From NCBI RefSeq assembly GCF_905475395.1, contig NC_058342.1, forward strand, positions 34,926,140 through 34,990,139: 64,000 nt of DNA, given 5' to 3'. Positions 12,871 to 24,800 of this stretch are shown here, piece by piece. A program made the position numbers and the translations under genes. Positions within the stretch are counted from its first letter, which is position 1. Each line of letters starts with the position of its first letter. Below the pieces are notes generated by a model. That model searched no databases and was not told the origin of the DNA. It was given only the letters and a program-made list of their open reading frames with translations. This DNA is from Chrysoperla carnea. Taxonomy: Eukaryota > Arthropoda > Insecta > Neuroptera > Chrysopidae.

Positions 12871-13005
12871 GGTTGGGTTGGGTTGGGTTAGGTTGGGTTA
12901 GGTTGGGTTAGGTTGGGTTAGGTTGGGTTAGGTTGGGTTAGGTTGGGTTAGGTTGGGTTAGGCTGGGTTAGGCTGGGTTAGGCTGGGTTAGGTTGGGTTG
13001 GGTTG
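12871..13005. repeat. Telomere-like decamer array (GGTTGGGTTA)n
   Basis: About 13 units of GGTTGGGTTA, some GGCTGGGTTA. Each unit combines the insect telomere pentamer TTAGG with a TTGGG variant. It passes directly into the next GTGGGT array. Confidence 0.9.
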
Positions 13006-13219
13006 AGTGTGGGTGTGGGAGTGGGAGTGGGAGTGGGTGTGGGTGTGGGTGTGGGTGTGGGAGTGGGTGTGGGAGTGGGTGTGGGTGTGGGAGTGGGAGT
13101 GGGTGTGGGAGTGGGTGTGGATGTGAGTGGGCTGAGTGTGGGTTGAGTGTGGGTGTGGGTGTGGGTGTGGGTGTGGTTGTGGGAGTGGGTGTGGGAGTGG
13201 GAGTGAGTGTGGGTGTGTT
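13006..13219. repeat. Hexamer array (GTGGGT/GTGGGA)n
   Basis: About 35 GTGGGN hexamers with mixed T and A at the last position, broken by GATGTGAGTGGGCTGAGTG. The array gives long artefactual frames of Pro-Thr, His-Thr or Gly-Ser/Cys repeats that are not genes. Confidence 0.9.
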
Positions 13220-14049
13220 GAGTTGGGTTTTTTTTTCAATTTTATTGATCATTTATAATGAATTTTTCCATACAATCTCAGTTTTCGGAATAGCTTTGTT
13301 TTTACGATTATCGAGATTACTGTATATCATATTTTAAGGATTTCACGCTCCGGGTGAATTGCTGTTTTGACCATAAACGATTGAGACTTTTAAAAGAATT
13401 ATAAAAAATAAAATGATAGTGATTTTTTTATATAAAAATTGATTAAATAAAAGATTAATTTGAATTGTCTGACTCAATAAAAATAATTTCAATAAAATTT
13501 CAATTCTATTTGATACTTTGAATTCTAAGACATTTTTATAAAAATGACGGTACGATTAATAATTTTATTTAAATAGTTTATCAAAAGATAATAACACTTA
13601 CATTTGATTATGTAATTATTTTTTTTTATACAGTATGTACTCCTTTATTATATTTACAGGGTGGGTATTTTGATGTTGAAAGCCTGAAACAATTGCTCTC
13701 TTTGGTATTTGAGCTCTTTCTTTAGCAAAAATGCTTTTACAGGATTGTTAATAGAGCTTTTTTGGGTAACGTAGCATTCCTTTATAGACAGCGTGTAAGT
13801 TTTCATGCTATAAACAGTGCGGGTTTAAAAGTTTGCGATACTTCATTAAATGGGAATCCTTTTGTGGGAAGGAGCTTAATGTCTTTGGAAGCTTGCTTAA
13901 ACATTTCTTTGAGTCCTAGTATTTTTTATGGCTTTGTAGTTTTGATCTCGGTTTTTGGTTTATTTAGGATAATTAAGATCCACAAAAGTTAATAATTTAG
14001 TTCATTTGACGATCAGAGAAGTACTTTTCATGTTATCGCGTTAAATGGG
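13220..14049. other. AT-rich intergenic DNA, nothing recognised
   Basis: Only a short AT-rich spacer. A frame at 13762-13992 has no family resemblance and no splice support. Confidence 0.4.
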
Positions 14050-14700
14050 TAGAAAATATCGTTAGTGATATAGGATTTTAGTTGATATCTCAAAAACTAC
14101 GCGCCCTATCGACAAATGTACATCATTTTTGTGTTTTATGGGTTAAAATTACCTTTGTAAACTGAGTTTTATCAATTTCCGGAACAAAAATTTTTTTGTA
14201 AATTTTTCGATTTTTTCTAAGGGGTACCCCTTAAGAAAATTGCAAAAAATCGAAAAAAAAATTTTTCGTCTGATTTTGATAAAACTCATTTTACAAGGTA
14301 ATTTTGACCCAAAAAATTCAAAAATCGCATCTATTCCACGATTGGACGTATGATTTTCAAGATATCGCCTAAAATCGTATTCGAAAGCAGTATATCTCGA
14401 AAGCTATCTATCGAAACGAAGAATGGAGGCGATTTTTGTGTTTTTTGGGTCAAAATTACCTTGTAAACTGAGTTTTATCAATTTCCGGAACACAAATTTT
14501 TTTGTAAAATTTTCGATTTTTTTGAAGGGGTACCCCTTAAGAAAATTGCAAAAAATCGAGAAAAAAAATGTTTCGTCTGATTTTGATAAAACTCAGTTTA
14601 TAAGGTAATTTTGACCCGAAAAATTCAAAAATCGCATCTATTCCACGATTGGATGTATCATTTTCAAGATATCGCCTAAAATCGTATTGTACCCCTTAGA
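14050..14700. repeat. Palindromic satellite, two units of about 300 bp
   Basis: Each unit is an inverted repeat centred on AAGGGGTACCCCTT. Left arm: GGGTCAAAATTACCTTGTAA then CTGAGTTTTATCAATTTCCG. Right arm: GATAAAACTCAGTTTATAAG then AAGGTAATTTTGACCCG. Units are joined by GATATCGCCTAAAATCGTAT. Other copies are at 26700-27680, with partial ones at 12690, 18190 and 50450. Confidence 0.85.
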
Positions 14701-15672
14701 AAAAATCTATCCCCTTAAATCTTGTAAAGAAAACGATTTCCCGGAGCGATTTCAGGTGATATCTCGGCTTATCAAATCATCGAACAAACTGGATTGTACT
14801 TTAAGGGTTCCCTCTACGCATGAAAATCGACCTGGCAAGAATCCAAGTTAATTCTCACAAGATTATGCCTCCAGCCAAAGTGGAATTTAACCTTTCAGTG
14901 GAGTTTCATTCCGAACGTGGACATACAAATCTGATTGAACTACAATTTGTAAAATTTATTTGCCAGGGTTATATTTAAATAGAGCAGAAAAAAAAGAAAA
15001 ATTACATCTCAATCAATCAATTGCAATTTTTTCAAAAAATCTATTTATCTTTTAACCTTTGAGTTTTATCGACCTTCGCAATGTAACTAAAAGAATATTT
15101 TATAAAATTTTTGTAAAATTTCTAAAATCATTTCTCAGTACTATAAAAGAGTGAACATTTTAAGCAGGAAAATCATTTAATATTTATCAAGAAATAGAAA
15201 AGCTTAAACATATTTTATCTTTTTTCTCGATTCAAAATTTTACCCTAAACTACTAAAGCCATCTTTGACTTCTTTTGTGAAACGAAATTTTAAATAAAAG
15301 AACTTTAGAACAGCGGTCATATTTCTATTACTTATTTTTTTTATTCGATTTGATATGGAAATTAAAAAGAAAAATAATTATCTAAATAAACATTTTCTAA
15401 ATACAAAACACTTGAATTTTGCATACTGAAATTGATTTTTAAAAAGTATAGCCTCGACCAATTTAATTAACAATCATTGTACAGCCTTGTTTACACATCT
15501 GTAAACAATTTGTAAAAAACGTCTAGACTGTAAATTAAATAAATATTTTTTCTTTTCAATTATAAATACATAAAAATTGATTACAAATTTAAGGAAAAGT
15601 ACTCAAAAGGCTTCAATTTTTTTGATAGTATTTTCAAATATATTTTGTCTCCTTAAAACCACCTCCTTACTC
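14701..15672. other. AT-rich intergenic DNA, nothing recognised
   Basis: No coding frame, RNA-like fold or repeat boundary stood out between the palindromic satellite and the hAT element. Confidence 0.4.
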
Positions 15673-16642
15673 CAGTGGCGGATTTAGAGATTTGCCGCCC
15701 GTAGGCTATTCAATTTTTGCCGCCTCTAAATTTTGATATCTTAGTTCACAATCATATCAATTATCTATCAATAAAATTGCAACTTTATGATTTGTGCTCC
15801 ATTATCCTCATTACATCAACTTTTCCCGTATGGTTAGTATCATCGAGAACTATGGTACCGTGTTAGATCCTTGATTATTTTTACAGCAAAGAATTATCAA
15901 AAAACAATATTTTATGCAAAAAATATCTCAAACATGTACCAATTTTAAAGTAAGTTAAGGTATGTGTTAAAACTATATAATACTTATGTAATAGGAATAA
16001 AGCTTACACAAAAAATCTAGATTTGGCGAACGTTGATAAATATTTATTATTACACTTCCAGTTACAAAACAACACAATAAATATATCCTTTCTTAATTAT
16101 TTGTTAGTATTATAATTCAAGTCAAATTATAAAAGCATTACAATACTATTTTGCGACACTTTGAATTCGCAAAATCATTTATTATATCGTCGTACGAAAT
16201 CTTGTTTATTAGCTCTGACTCTATGCACAAGAGAGCTAAAGCGTTTAGCTTTTCTTGACTTAAAGTCGATCGGAGGTAGTTCTTTACTCTCTTCAAGCAA
16301 AAGAAGCTTCTTTCACCTGAACAATTTGTCGCTGGTGTACAAAGAGCTATACGAAGTACTATATCCAAGTTTGGATAAATGCTTCCTAGATTCTGATCTC
16401 GCAGGAATAAAGACAGACTTTTTAATGATCCAGAAATTGGTTTTATTGAAATTCTTTCAGATGAAAGGTAGCTTTGAAAGTGTACGCATTCTTGAACTAA
16501 GTCTGTTTCTAAATCATTAGGATACATTTTTTCTAAAAAACTGGCTTTTTCCGTTTATGAACTAAATTTGTAAATTTGCCGCCCCTTAAAATTTGCCGCC
16601 CTAGGCTCCAGCCTACTCAGCCTGCTGGTAAATCCGCCACTG
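15673..16642 (-). mobile_element. Internally deleted hAT transposon with 8-bp TSD
   Basis: Termini are CAGTGGCGGATTTA and TAAATCCGCCACTG, perfect inverted repeats, with subterminal TTGCCGCCC motifs at both ends. The perfect 8-bp duplication CCTTACTC flanks it at 15665-15672 and 16643-16650, which is the hAT signature. At 970 bp it is much shorter than an autonomous hAT and keeps only the 3' end of the transposase on the minus strand. Confidence 0.92.
16138..16527 (-). pseudogene. hAT transposase C-terminal (dimerisation domain) remnant
   Basis: The 129-residue frame has the hAT dimerisation pattern: YPNLDIVLRIALCTPATNCS, then GERSFFCLKRVKNYLRSTLS, then QEKLNALALLCIESEL, and a closing IINDFANSKCRK. 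This resembles transposases related to ZMYM1-type hAT proteins. The N-terminal zinc finger and the RNase H-like catalytic core are absent, so no active enzyme is made. The frame is intact, suggesting a recent deletion derivative. Confidence 0.9.
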
Positions 16643-16650
16643 CCTTACTC

Positions 16651-17689
16651 AAATCACGTGAAATTTTTCAACCCCTTAGTTCAATTTGATATGGATGTAT
16701 AGTGGTGCACAAAGCCCTAAAAATGTCGAAAAAATCGGTTCACTTCCTGGAAATCCCATCCCCCACAAATCGTTTTTATAACTATTATTCTTTCTAGTAA
16801 AAAATCCTAGAAGTATTCGATGAGTATCGTCAAACTAGCGAATTGGCGTCAATTTGACGCCAGAATATGTATCATTACGCGTTTTTTACCTACTCCTATA
16901 ATCGAATTCCAACTCATTTGGACTTGCTAAAGAAGCCTAAATATATCAGGAAACAAATAAACAGTTCGATCAGGTTCTAAGGATTATAAAACGGATATAA
17001 AATCCACTCAATCCCTTTCCGTTGACTTTCGATACAGTACATAAGTCTATATATCAATGGAAAAAATGACAAAAAACCAAAAAGAGCTTGATTTTTTTTG
17101 GCGGTATTTTCAAATAAATTTTGTGTGTGTGTGAATCTCAAATATAATAATAAAGACATTAATTTTAATATAAATATGATTGCGAACTCTTTTAAATTAC
17201 AATAACTGATATTATGCAATGAAAATTAATTAATGTCAATTAATAAATAGATACTAGAAATATAATATATTAATATTAATTATTTCATATAAAATGGAAT
17301 CACTTGATTTATTCAACAAAGAATTCTGTTCATTTGATTTAGATATGCAAACGTTTATGTATTTAAGAAAGGAACCGTTTTTGTTTGAAGAATGTCGCAA
17401 ACATATGTTTATGAAATTAATTATTTTTAAGAATTCGATGAGTAATTTTTCAAGTTATTTTGAATGAAGTATAAAAAAAAAACAAAAGATAGGAAAAAAA
17501 TTATATATTTATAATCTTATCGGTTACTATAAAATTGATTTTAAGTACTTCGCGCGTTTAAATAAATTTTATTTACTGGTTTTACATTCTTAAAGTGCAT
17601 TCAAATTTTAATATGTTTACTGGGGTCAAGGTAGACTCTGGAGATTAAAGTAGAAAATAATATGCTTTGCATATACAGATATATTTCTT
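16651..17689. other. AT-rich intergenic DNA, nothing recognised
   Basis: Simple AT-rich sequence. No gene-like frame is supported on either strand. Confidence 0.4.
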
Positions 17690-18010
17690 AAGGTACATGT
17701 ACACTGTTGCTAGATTTGCTCTTTGAAGCTCTTCTCAGAGCTTTTTAGAACTTTCCGTTGCTCTAGATGGAGTTTAAAAGTTTATTTAGCTCTGTAGAGG
17801 TTTTTTTACAGCTTTCTGTAAATCTAGTAAGAGATTTTGAGCTCCCTAAAGTTTTCTGAATATATTCCCAGAGCTTTGTAGCTCTAGGCGGAGATTTAAT
17901 GCTCTCCGTAACTCTAGTTAGAGCAGTAGAGGTTTTCAATTCTCTCTGCAGGTTTAGCTAGAGCTATAGTGCTCTCTAAAGCTCTCTGCAGGTCAAGATA
18001 GAGATAAATA
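17690..18010. repeat. Degenerate AGAGCTCT-rich tandem repeat
   Basis: Short blocks such as GAGCTTTTTAGAACTTTC, CTCTCTGCAGGTTTAGCTAG and AGCTCTCTGCAGGTCAAG recur at roughly 40-50 bp spacing. Copies are strongly diverged. The array lies about 0.9 kb upstream of the Past1 start codon. Confidence 0.55.
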
Positions 18011-18189
18011 CTTAAATAATTACATTTTGGAACAGTTTCGGGAAATGCCATCTGTTTGTGCGCAAGTGAACGAAGTTGGAAGTTAAGGATAAAGCCAACC
18101 AGCGATTATTTTCTGAGTAATTTTAATTAAAAAAACACAAGAATCGAATTAATTGAACGAACGAATCTGAGACAACTCTTGAAATTTTA

Positions 18190-18360
18190 CACGCAGAGCG
18201 ATTTTTTTGGCCTCCTTTCCAAGTAAGTGTAAAAAAATTGATTTTCGATTCCGCTTAATCTCAGTATGTAAGATCATTTTGCACGAAAAATACAAAAATT
18301 GAGTTCATTTTACGATTGAATTCGTGGTTTTTGAGATATTGCCTAAAATATTATACGAAG
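18190..18360. repeat. Partial, diverged copy of palindromic satellite
   Basis: GAAAAATACAAAAATTGAG, TTTTACGATTGAATTCGTGG and GAGATATTGCCTAAAAT match the right arm and joint of the unit at 14050-14700. Confidence 0.5.
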
Positions 18361-18893
18361 GTATCTTGGAGCAATTACAGGATATATTATTAAAACTACT
18401 AGTGTTGTGGTAAAACTAACAATATTTTTGTATTTCTGAAATCCTGTTTCTGACGAATACGCCAATAAAGCCACGGTCAAAGGTAATATTTGAAATAAAT
18501 GGAAAAAAATTGAATATGGCGCCACGTAATGACATAAATAAAGTGTTGCCAATTATAATTTGAGGTTAAATAAGAATATGATAAGTCGATATTAGAGTGT
18601 ATATTGTGTGAACGTAGTTATTGTGAATTTTTGTAAAAAAGTGAGTGTGTATGAAAAGAATCAAGTGACTGAGTGACTGAGTCACACAACAACCAAATAA
18701 ACTAGAAACAAAAATTATTATACTTTATACATTTGTTGAGTGTTCACTGTACATGACATGTAATCTTGAGTGTTCTAAAAAAACTGCTGTAGCATTGGGT
18801 GGTAATAAACGTCATTTAAAATTTTGTTGTCGAAATCATATTTTTAAGAAAATAGTGTTTTACGAGTAAATTTCGAAAAAAAAATCCATCAAA

Positions 18894-21800
18894 ATGTTTA
18901 GTTGGTTATCGAAGGAAAACAGTAAACAAGAAATGTACGAGTCAGTGGTATCGGGTTTGAAATCAATTTATCGTGAAAAGTTACTACCTTTGGAACAACA
19001 TTATCAGTTCCATGATTTTCATTCACCACAATTGGACGATCCAGATTTCGATGCAAAACCATTGATCCTCCTGGTTGGACAATATTCCACTGGTAAAACA
19101 ACATTTATACAATATTTGTTAGAACGAGATTTTCCTGGAATACGAATTGGTCCGGAACCGACAACAGATCGTTTTATAGCGGTTATGTACGATGAAAAAG
19201 AAGGTGTTATCCCTGGTAACGCGCTTGTTGTGGACCCAAAACGACAATTTCGTCCATTATCTAAGTTTGGTAACGCATTTTTGAATCGATTTCAATGTTC
19301 ACTTGTTTCGTCGCCAGTGTTAAAAGGTATTTCGATTGTGGATACACCGGGTATTTTATCCGGTGAAAAACAACGAGTGGATCGTGGATACGATTTTACG
19401 GGTGTGTTGGAATGGTTTGCGGAACGTGTGGATCGAATTATTTTATTGTTTGATGCACATAAATTGGATATTTCGGATGAGTTTCGACGATCGATTGAAG
19501 CGCTTCGAGGACATGACGATAAAATTCGAATTGTGTTAAATAAAGCGGATATGATCGATCATCAACAGTTAATGCGAGTTTATGGTGCGTTAATGTGGTC
19601 GTTAGGGAAAGTTTTACAAACACCGGAAGTGGCGAGAGTGTATATTGGATCATTCTGGGATAAACCGTTACGGTATGATGTGAATCGAAAACTTTTCGAA
19701 GATGAAGAACAAGATTTATTTAAAGATTTACAATCGTTACCACGTAATGCGGCGTTACGTAAATTAAACGATTTAATAAAACGTGCGCGTTTAGCAAAAG
19801 TTCATGCGTATATAATCGCGGAGTTACGTAAAGATATGCCGTCGATGTTTGGTAAAGACGGTAAGAAAAAGGAGTTGATTAAGAATTTAGGACAAATTTA
19901 TGATAAATTACAAAAAGAACATCAAATATCACCCGGTGATTTCCCAGAATTACGAAAAATGCAAGAAAATTTACAGAATCATGATTTTACGAAATTCCAT
20001 CCGATTAAACAACGATTATTGGATGTTGTGGATAAAATGTTAGCTGAAGATATTTCGAAATTAATGTCGATGATCCCACAGGATGAAGAAATCCATGATA
20101 TTGAACCATTGGTTCAAGGTAATTCAATTTTTTTATATCAAACTTTCTGGCATGTAAAATATTTTAAGCAGAGGCGTATTTAGAGAGGAAAGGGGCTTAT
20201 ACAGGTCATTTTTTATTCCATAAGGTTTTTCATTTCAAAGATTTGCCCATATTAGATCATACGCAGATCAAATTAAGGGAGAAATATCCTTTATTTGTTC
20301 CTCTAAATGCGCCACAGGTCAAATCTATTATAGACCTAAAAACTTATTTAACCTTTAAAAATCCATAAGGTGGCTTCTAATTCCTACAGGAATTATTTTA
20401 AATTTGAAGAAAAATTAATTTTAAAAGGATTTTTTTTTAAATCTTACAGGAATTTTGTCAAATTTCGAGACGGATCTGAAAATATTTTAGAATTCCGTTG
20501 AATTTCAGAAATATTTTTAAATGGTATAAACCTGTAGGAATTTTTTTGCCCTTATCATAAGAAATTCTATAAAAACTTTCACGAAAAATCATTTCTTTCA
20601 AAATCCTTCCTGTCAAAAGTGGGTTATTAAATCCCACAGGAACCTCTTCGTTATTTATAAATAGACTTCACAATCCTACCAGTATTCCTGTTTAATTCCT
20701 TATTAATCCCAATTCCTGTTAAATTTCAGAAAAAATCAACACGATAATATCAAAAAAGATCCTTAAATCCAGTAAGAAATGTTAATTTTTCTCATTTAAA
20801 AAAAGGGGCGTTTTTCATTTTTAAGGTTCTGTATTTGACTGGTAGAGTTGTTTCTCTTCCCAAATATACAGGGTGTTCCGTAACTCGATGAACACAGCTT
20901 AAGAGCATATTCTTTACATATTTTTAAGTCGAAAGTGCCTTTTATACTTTTGTCCAAAAACTAATAGTTAAGGAGTTATGGGCACTAAAGTAAAAACCTT
21001 CTTGACTTAAGTAGATAAATGTTTTATATTCGCTGCTCTTTTCGACCATATTAAGACTAGCTTCTTCGTCGGAAACAAGGCACTTTGGATTTAAAATTAT
21101 CCAAAGAATACGTTCTTAAACTATGTCCATCGAGTCACAGAACATCCTGTATATGTTGCCAAAAAAAACGAATACCCTCAACATTAGTTTTTTAGGATTT
21201 AAAAATGAAAATTGACTGAATTCATAGCCAAAGCTTTGTCATTTTCAAAACACTCTGTATATGTATTCAAATCGTGTTCTAAAAGCTCTTGGACGATATC
21301 CGAAATACATAGCTTTGAAAAGAACTGCCCCTCCCCAGAAAAATTGAGGATATGAAGCATTTAAACGATATCCTTTTTTTTTTACACTTGGTTATAGGAG
21401 GTGCCTTCGAAGGAGTCAGTGACGTCTCATCACCATTTGGTTATAAACGTGGAGAAGGTGTTGACGCTGGTGCTGGTGATCCTGAATGGATTATTGCCAA
21501 AGATAAGAAACAATATGATGAAATGTTTAATAAACTATCACCGGTTGATGGTAAAATTACTGGAGCAGGTATGAATTTTTTTTTTAAATTTGTATTTTAA
21601 TTTAAAAAGGGGTCCATAGACGTTCAATTTTTTGTTCTGATTAAATAAAACTTGGAGTCATCTGTCCCATTTCATTTGCAACAGAAATTATTGCAATGTG
21701 TAACAGAATACCGTGTATTTCAAAATTTTATTAATTTATACGTTAATTAATTACAAAATATTTATTTACTAATTAGTTTCCAAAAAAAGAACTTGAAAAA

Positions 21801-24800
21801 AATTATCTAAAATATTTTATCACACGTTTTTTTTAAAACAACAATCACACTAGTTTTGAAATTTGACACGCTTTTGAGGGGCGTATTTTCAATGTTGTTA
21901 ATAGCTTCCTTTTTATTCAAATTTCATAAAATTTAAAGTGAAGAATACACATGCTTGTAGTATGTATAATAACATGTATGTCCTCTTTGAAAGCAATTTG
22001 GAAGCAAGGATGGTTTCCGGTGATATATTCTATTACGAGAAAATGAGGTTATAGAAATGCACAAAGCTTCTTTAATCAAGATTTCTCTCCGGCCGGGAAG
22101 TCTAAAGTTTCAACCTCAAAGTAAGCTTCTAAAGTTGCACATAACATGAGAGAAGGTCTTCAACCCCCTAAAACCTTCTTTTGTAACTTTTTGTATCTTG
22201 CTACGAGAATCTCACGAACGATTTTCCCGTGGCATCGAGTGAGCTGCAAGGGTCTTATCATCAGAGCCATTCTTGAAATCCTCATGATCAAAAGTTAATC
22301 GTTTCATGCTACGAAAAGTCCACGAGCAATTTTTCTGTCCAAAAAAGTGAGCTGTAGCGGTTAATCTCTAAGTCATTCAAGTCAAGGTATACAAAGTTTA
22401 CACCCAAGTTTGTAACGCTTAGAAATATTATCTGTCCGTCTGTCTTTGTTCACGATGATTCAAAAACGAAGAGAAATCAGACTGAAATTTTTATAGCGTG
22501 CTCAGGACGTAAAAATTGAGGTTGAGTACGTAAATGAGCAACATAGGTCAATTGGGTCTTGGGTCCGTAGGACCCATCTTGTAAACCAATAATGATAGAA
22601 CAAAAGTTTAAATGTAAAAAATTTTCCTTATAAAAAAATAAACAAGTTTTGTTTGAAACATTTTTTCGTAAACGCGACTGTTTATCCGCGAGGGAGCAAA
22701 TTAGGACAATTTTTCGTGTCCAAATGCATTTTACGAACAGAATATTTCTTGTAGACCCTGTAATAAGAATGAAATTGTTGACAAATAAAAAAAAAAGTGA
22801 TTAACATATTGATATGAGTATTGCTGTTGCTGTCAATCAAATCGTACGATTAGTGATTAAAATTAAATATTTAGTGTAACACACTTTTTGAAATAGAACG
22901 CCTAAACCTCCTAAATCGTTTAAGCATTCATTTTTTCAAAGGATGTACTTATTATCTTCAATGCTCGCTCAATGCTATCAAATAAACGTCTCTTCCTACC
23001 TACATCAACACATAACACCATAATTACCTAATATTTGCATAATTTTAAACGATTTTTATTGCTCTAATACTATCAAGAAATTACCACTTACAACTCAATT
23101 CCGTTCCGCATATTTCTATTTCATCGATTTTTTTTTTCAAAACAACACTAATTGTACACGCAGTCAATTTTTTTAACGGATATTATTGGTGGAGGGGGGG
23201 GGGAAGGCAACCTTAATCTTTTGAGTTAGAATGGAAGCTCTGGAATTTGAATTATAGAAATATTCAATTTGTTGGAAATAGTTTAAGTGTTGTTCATATA
23301 TCCTACCGGGTTATCCACCGTTAACCTGCACTTTCACGTTCAGGAGCATTTTTAATCGATATTAGGTCAATATTATTGACCGTATGAGGTGAAAATGGTC
23401 GTTTTGTTGTCTTCAATTTTTTTGGATCAATGTTATTGTCTCAATATTTTTCTTAGACGATCAATATAGGGTATCAATATCGATATTGGCTCAGTAATAT
23501 TGACCGTATTAGCTAAAATGATCATTTTATTGTCTTTAATTTTTTTTAAATCAATATTATTATTTCAATATTTCCCTCAGGTCACTAAAATATTGATTAA
23601 TATTGATATTGACTCAATAAAATCCACCGTGTGTGAGGTAAAATGATCCCTTTTAGCCTTCAATATTTTCTTTCATCAATATTATGGTTGCGATATTCTC
23701 CTTAGGTGATCAATATATTGATCAATATCGATATTGACTCAATAATATTGACCGTATTAGGTAAAATGTTCGTTTAATATCGTTATTTTTTTTTTAAATT
23801 AATATTCTTCTCAGACAATCAATATATTGCTCAAAATCGATATTGGCTCAATAATATTGACTCAATATCGATATTGACTCAATAATATTGATCGTATGAG
23901 GCTAGTCTGTCGAAATATTTCAGTCAGAAAAATATTTTTAGTAAATTATATAGATTTTTGTGTAGCAGCGCGTGCAAAGTTGCGGGTGTCGTTTGATAAT
24001 GAATTCAAATAACACTTAGTTTAGCATCAGTTATATAACTGTGTTTTATTTATTTATTGTACAAAAATATATTTTTTAAATTACAGAAATCTGATAGCCT
24101 TCAATTTAAAATTGTGCATATTGCGGTTTTTGTTAGTTGTAATTATATAGGTTGTCCTATAAAGAAATCATTAAGTGTGACGTTTTTTTAGGGCCACTTC
24201 ATTCATCAAATTGTTCATATTAAGTATTTTAATTTTCAAGTTTTTTTAAGTTGTATTTTCGAAAATTAGTTAGCTCCTTTTTTGGAAACTTAGTACAAGG
24301 TGGTTCATGAAAAACGATCAGTTATTATACTTAAGGTAAAATGTCCGTAAACTCAGAACTTTTTTTTACAGAATGAAGCTGTATATCTTGAGAATTGTTA
24401 AATTCAAAATTTTTGCCCATCCTTAGAGGCTAATGTTACTCCCTGGTGTGACGTCGCATAATTATCTTTAATAAAAATAACATATCTGGCATTTTAGATT
24501 TTGACATGTGACGCCACAAATCTTTTGAGACAGAACCCTCTACCCCTTAGATCCCCTCTCTCAATGAAAATTTGAGCCAACTATCAAGAAATTTTTCAAT
24601 GAACAACAAAAGTGTAATTTTTTATGAACCACTTTGTATATTCAATGAACAATATTTATACAAATTGATAATGGAACGTCCAAACTTCCGGTCTATAAAT
24701 AATACTCGGATATACATTTCATAATTATTTTCAACAATTATAGTATAAAGATTCATTTTAATGGTCTATATTTTTTTATGTATTTGTACGAGGTGTGCCA

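Noticed and set aside
12968..13337. Long overlapping frames of Pro-Thr, His-Thr and Gly-Ser/Cys repeats on both strands
   Set aside because: They are translations of the GTGGGT hexamer array; all frames are open because the repeat lacks stops.
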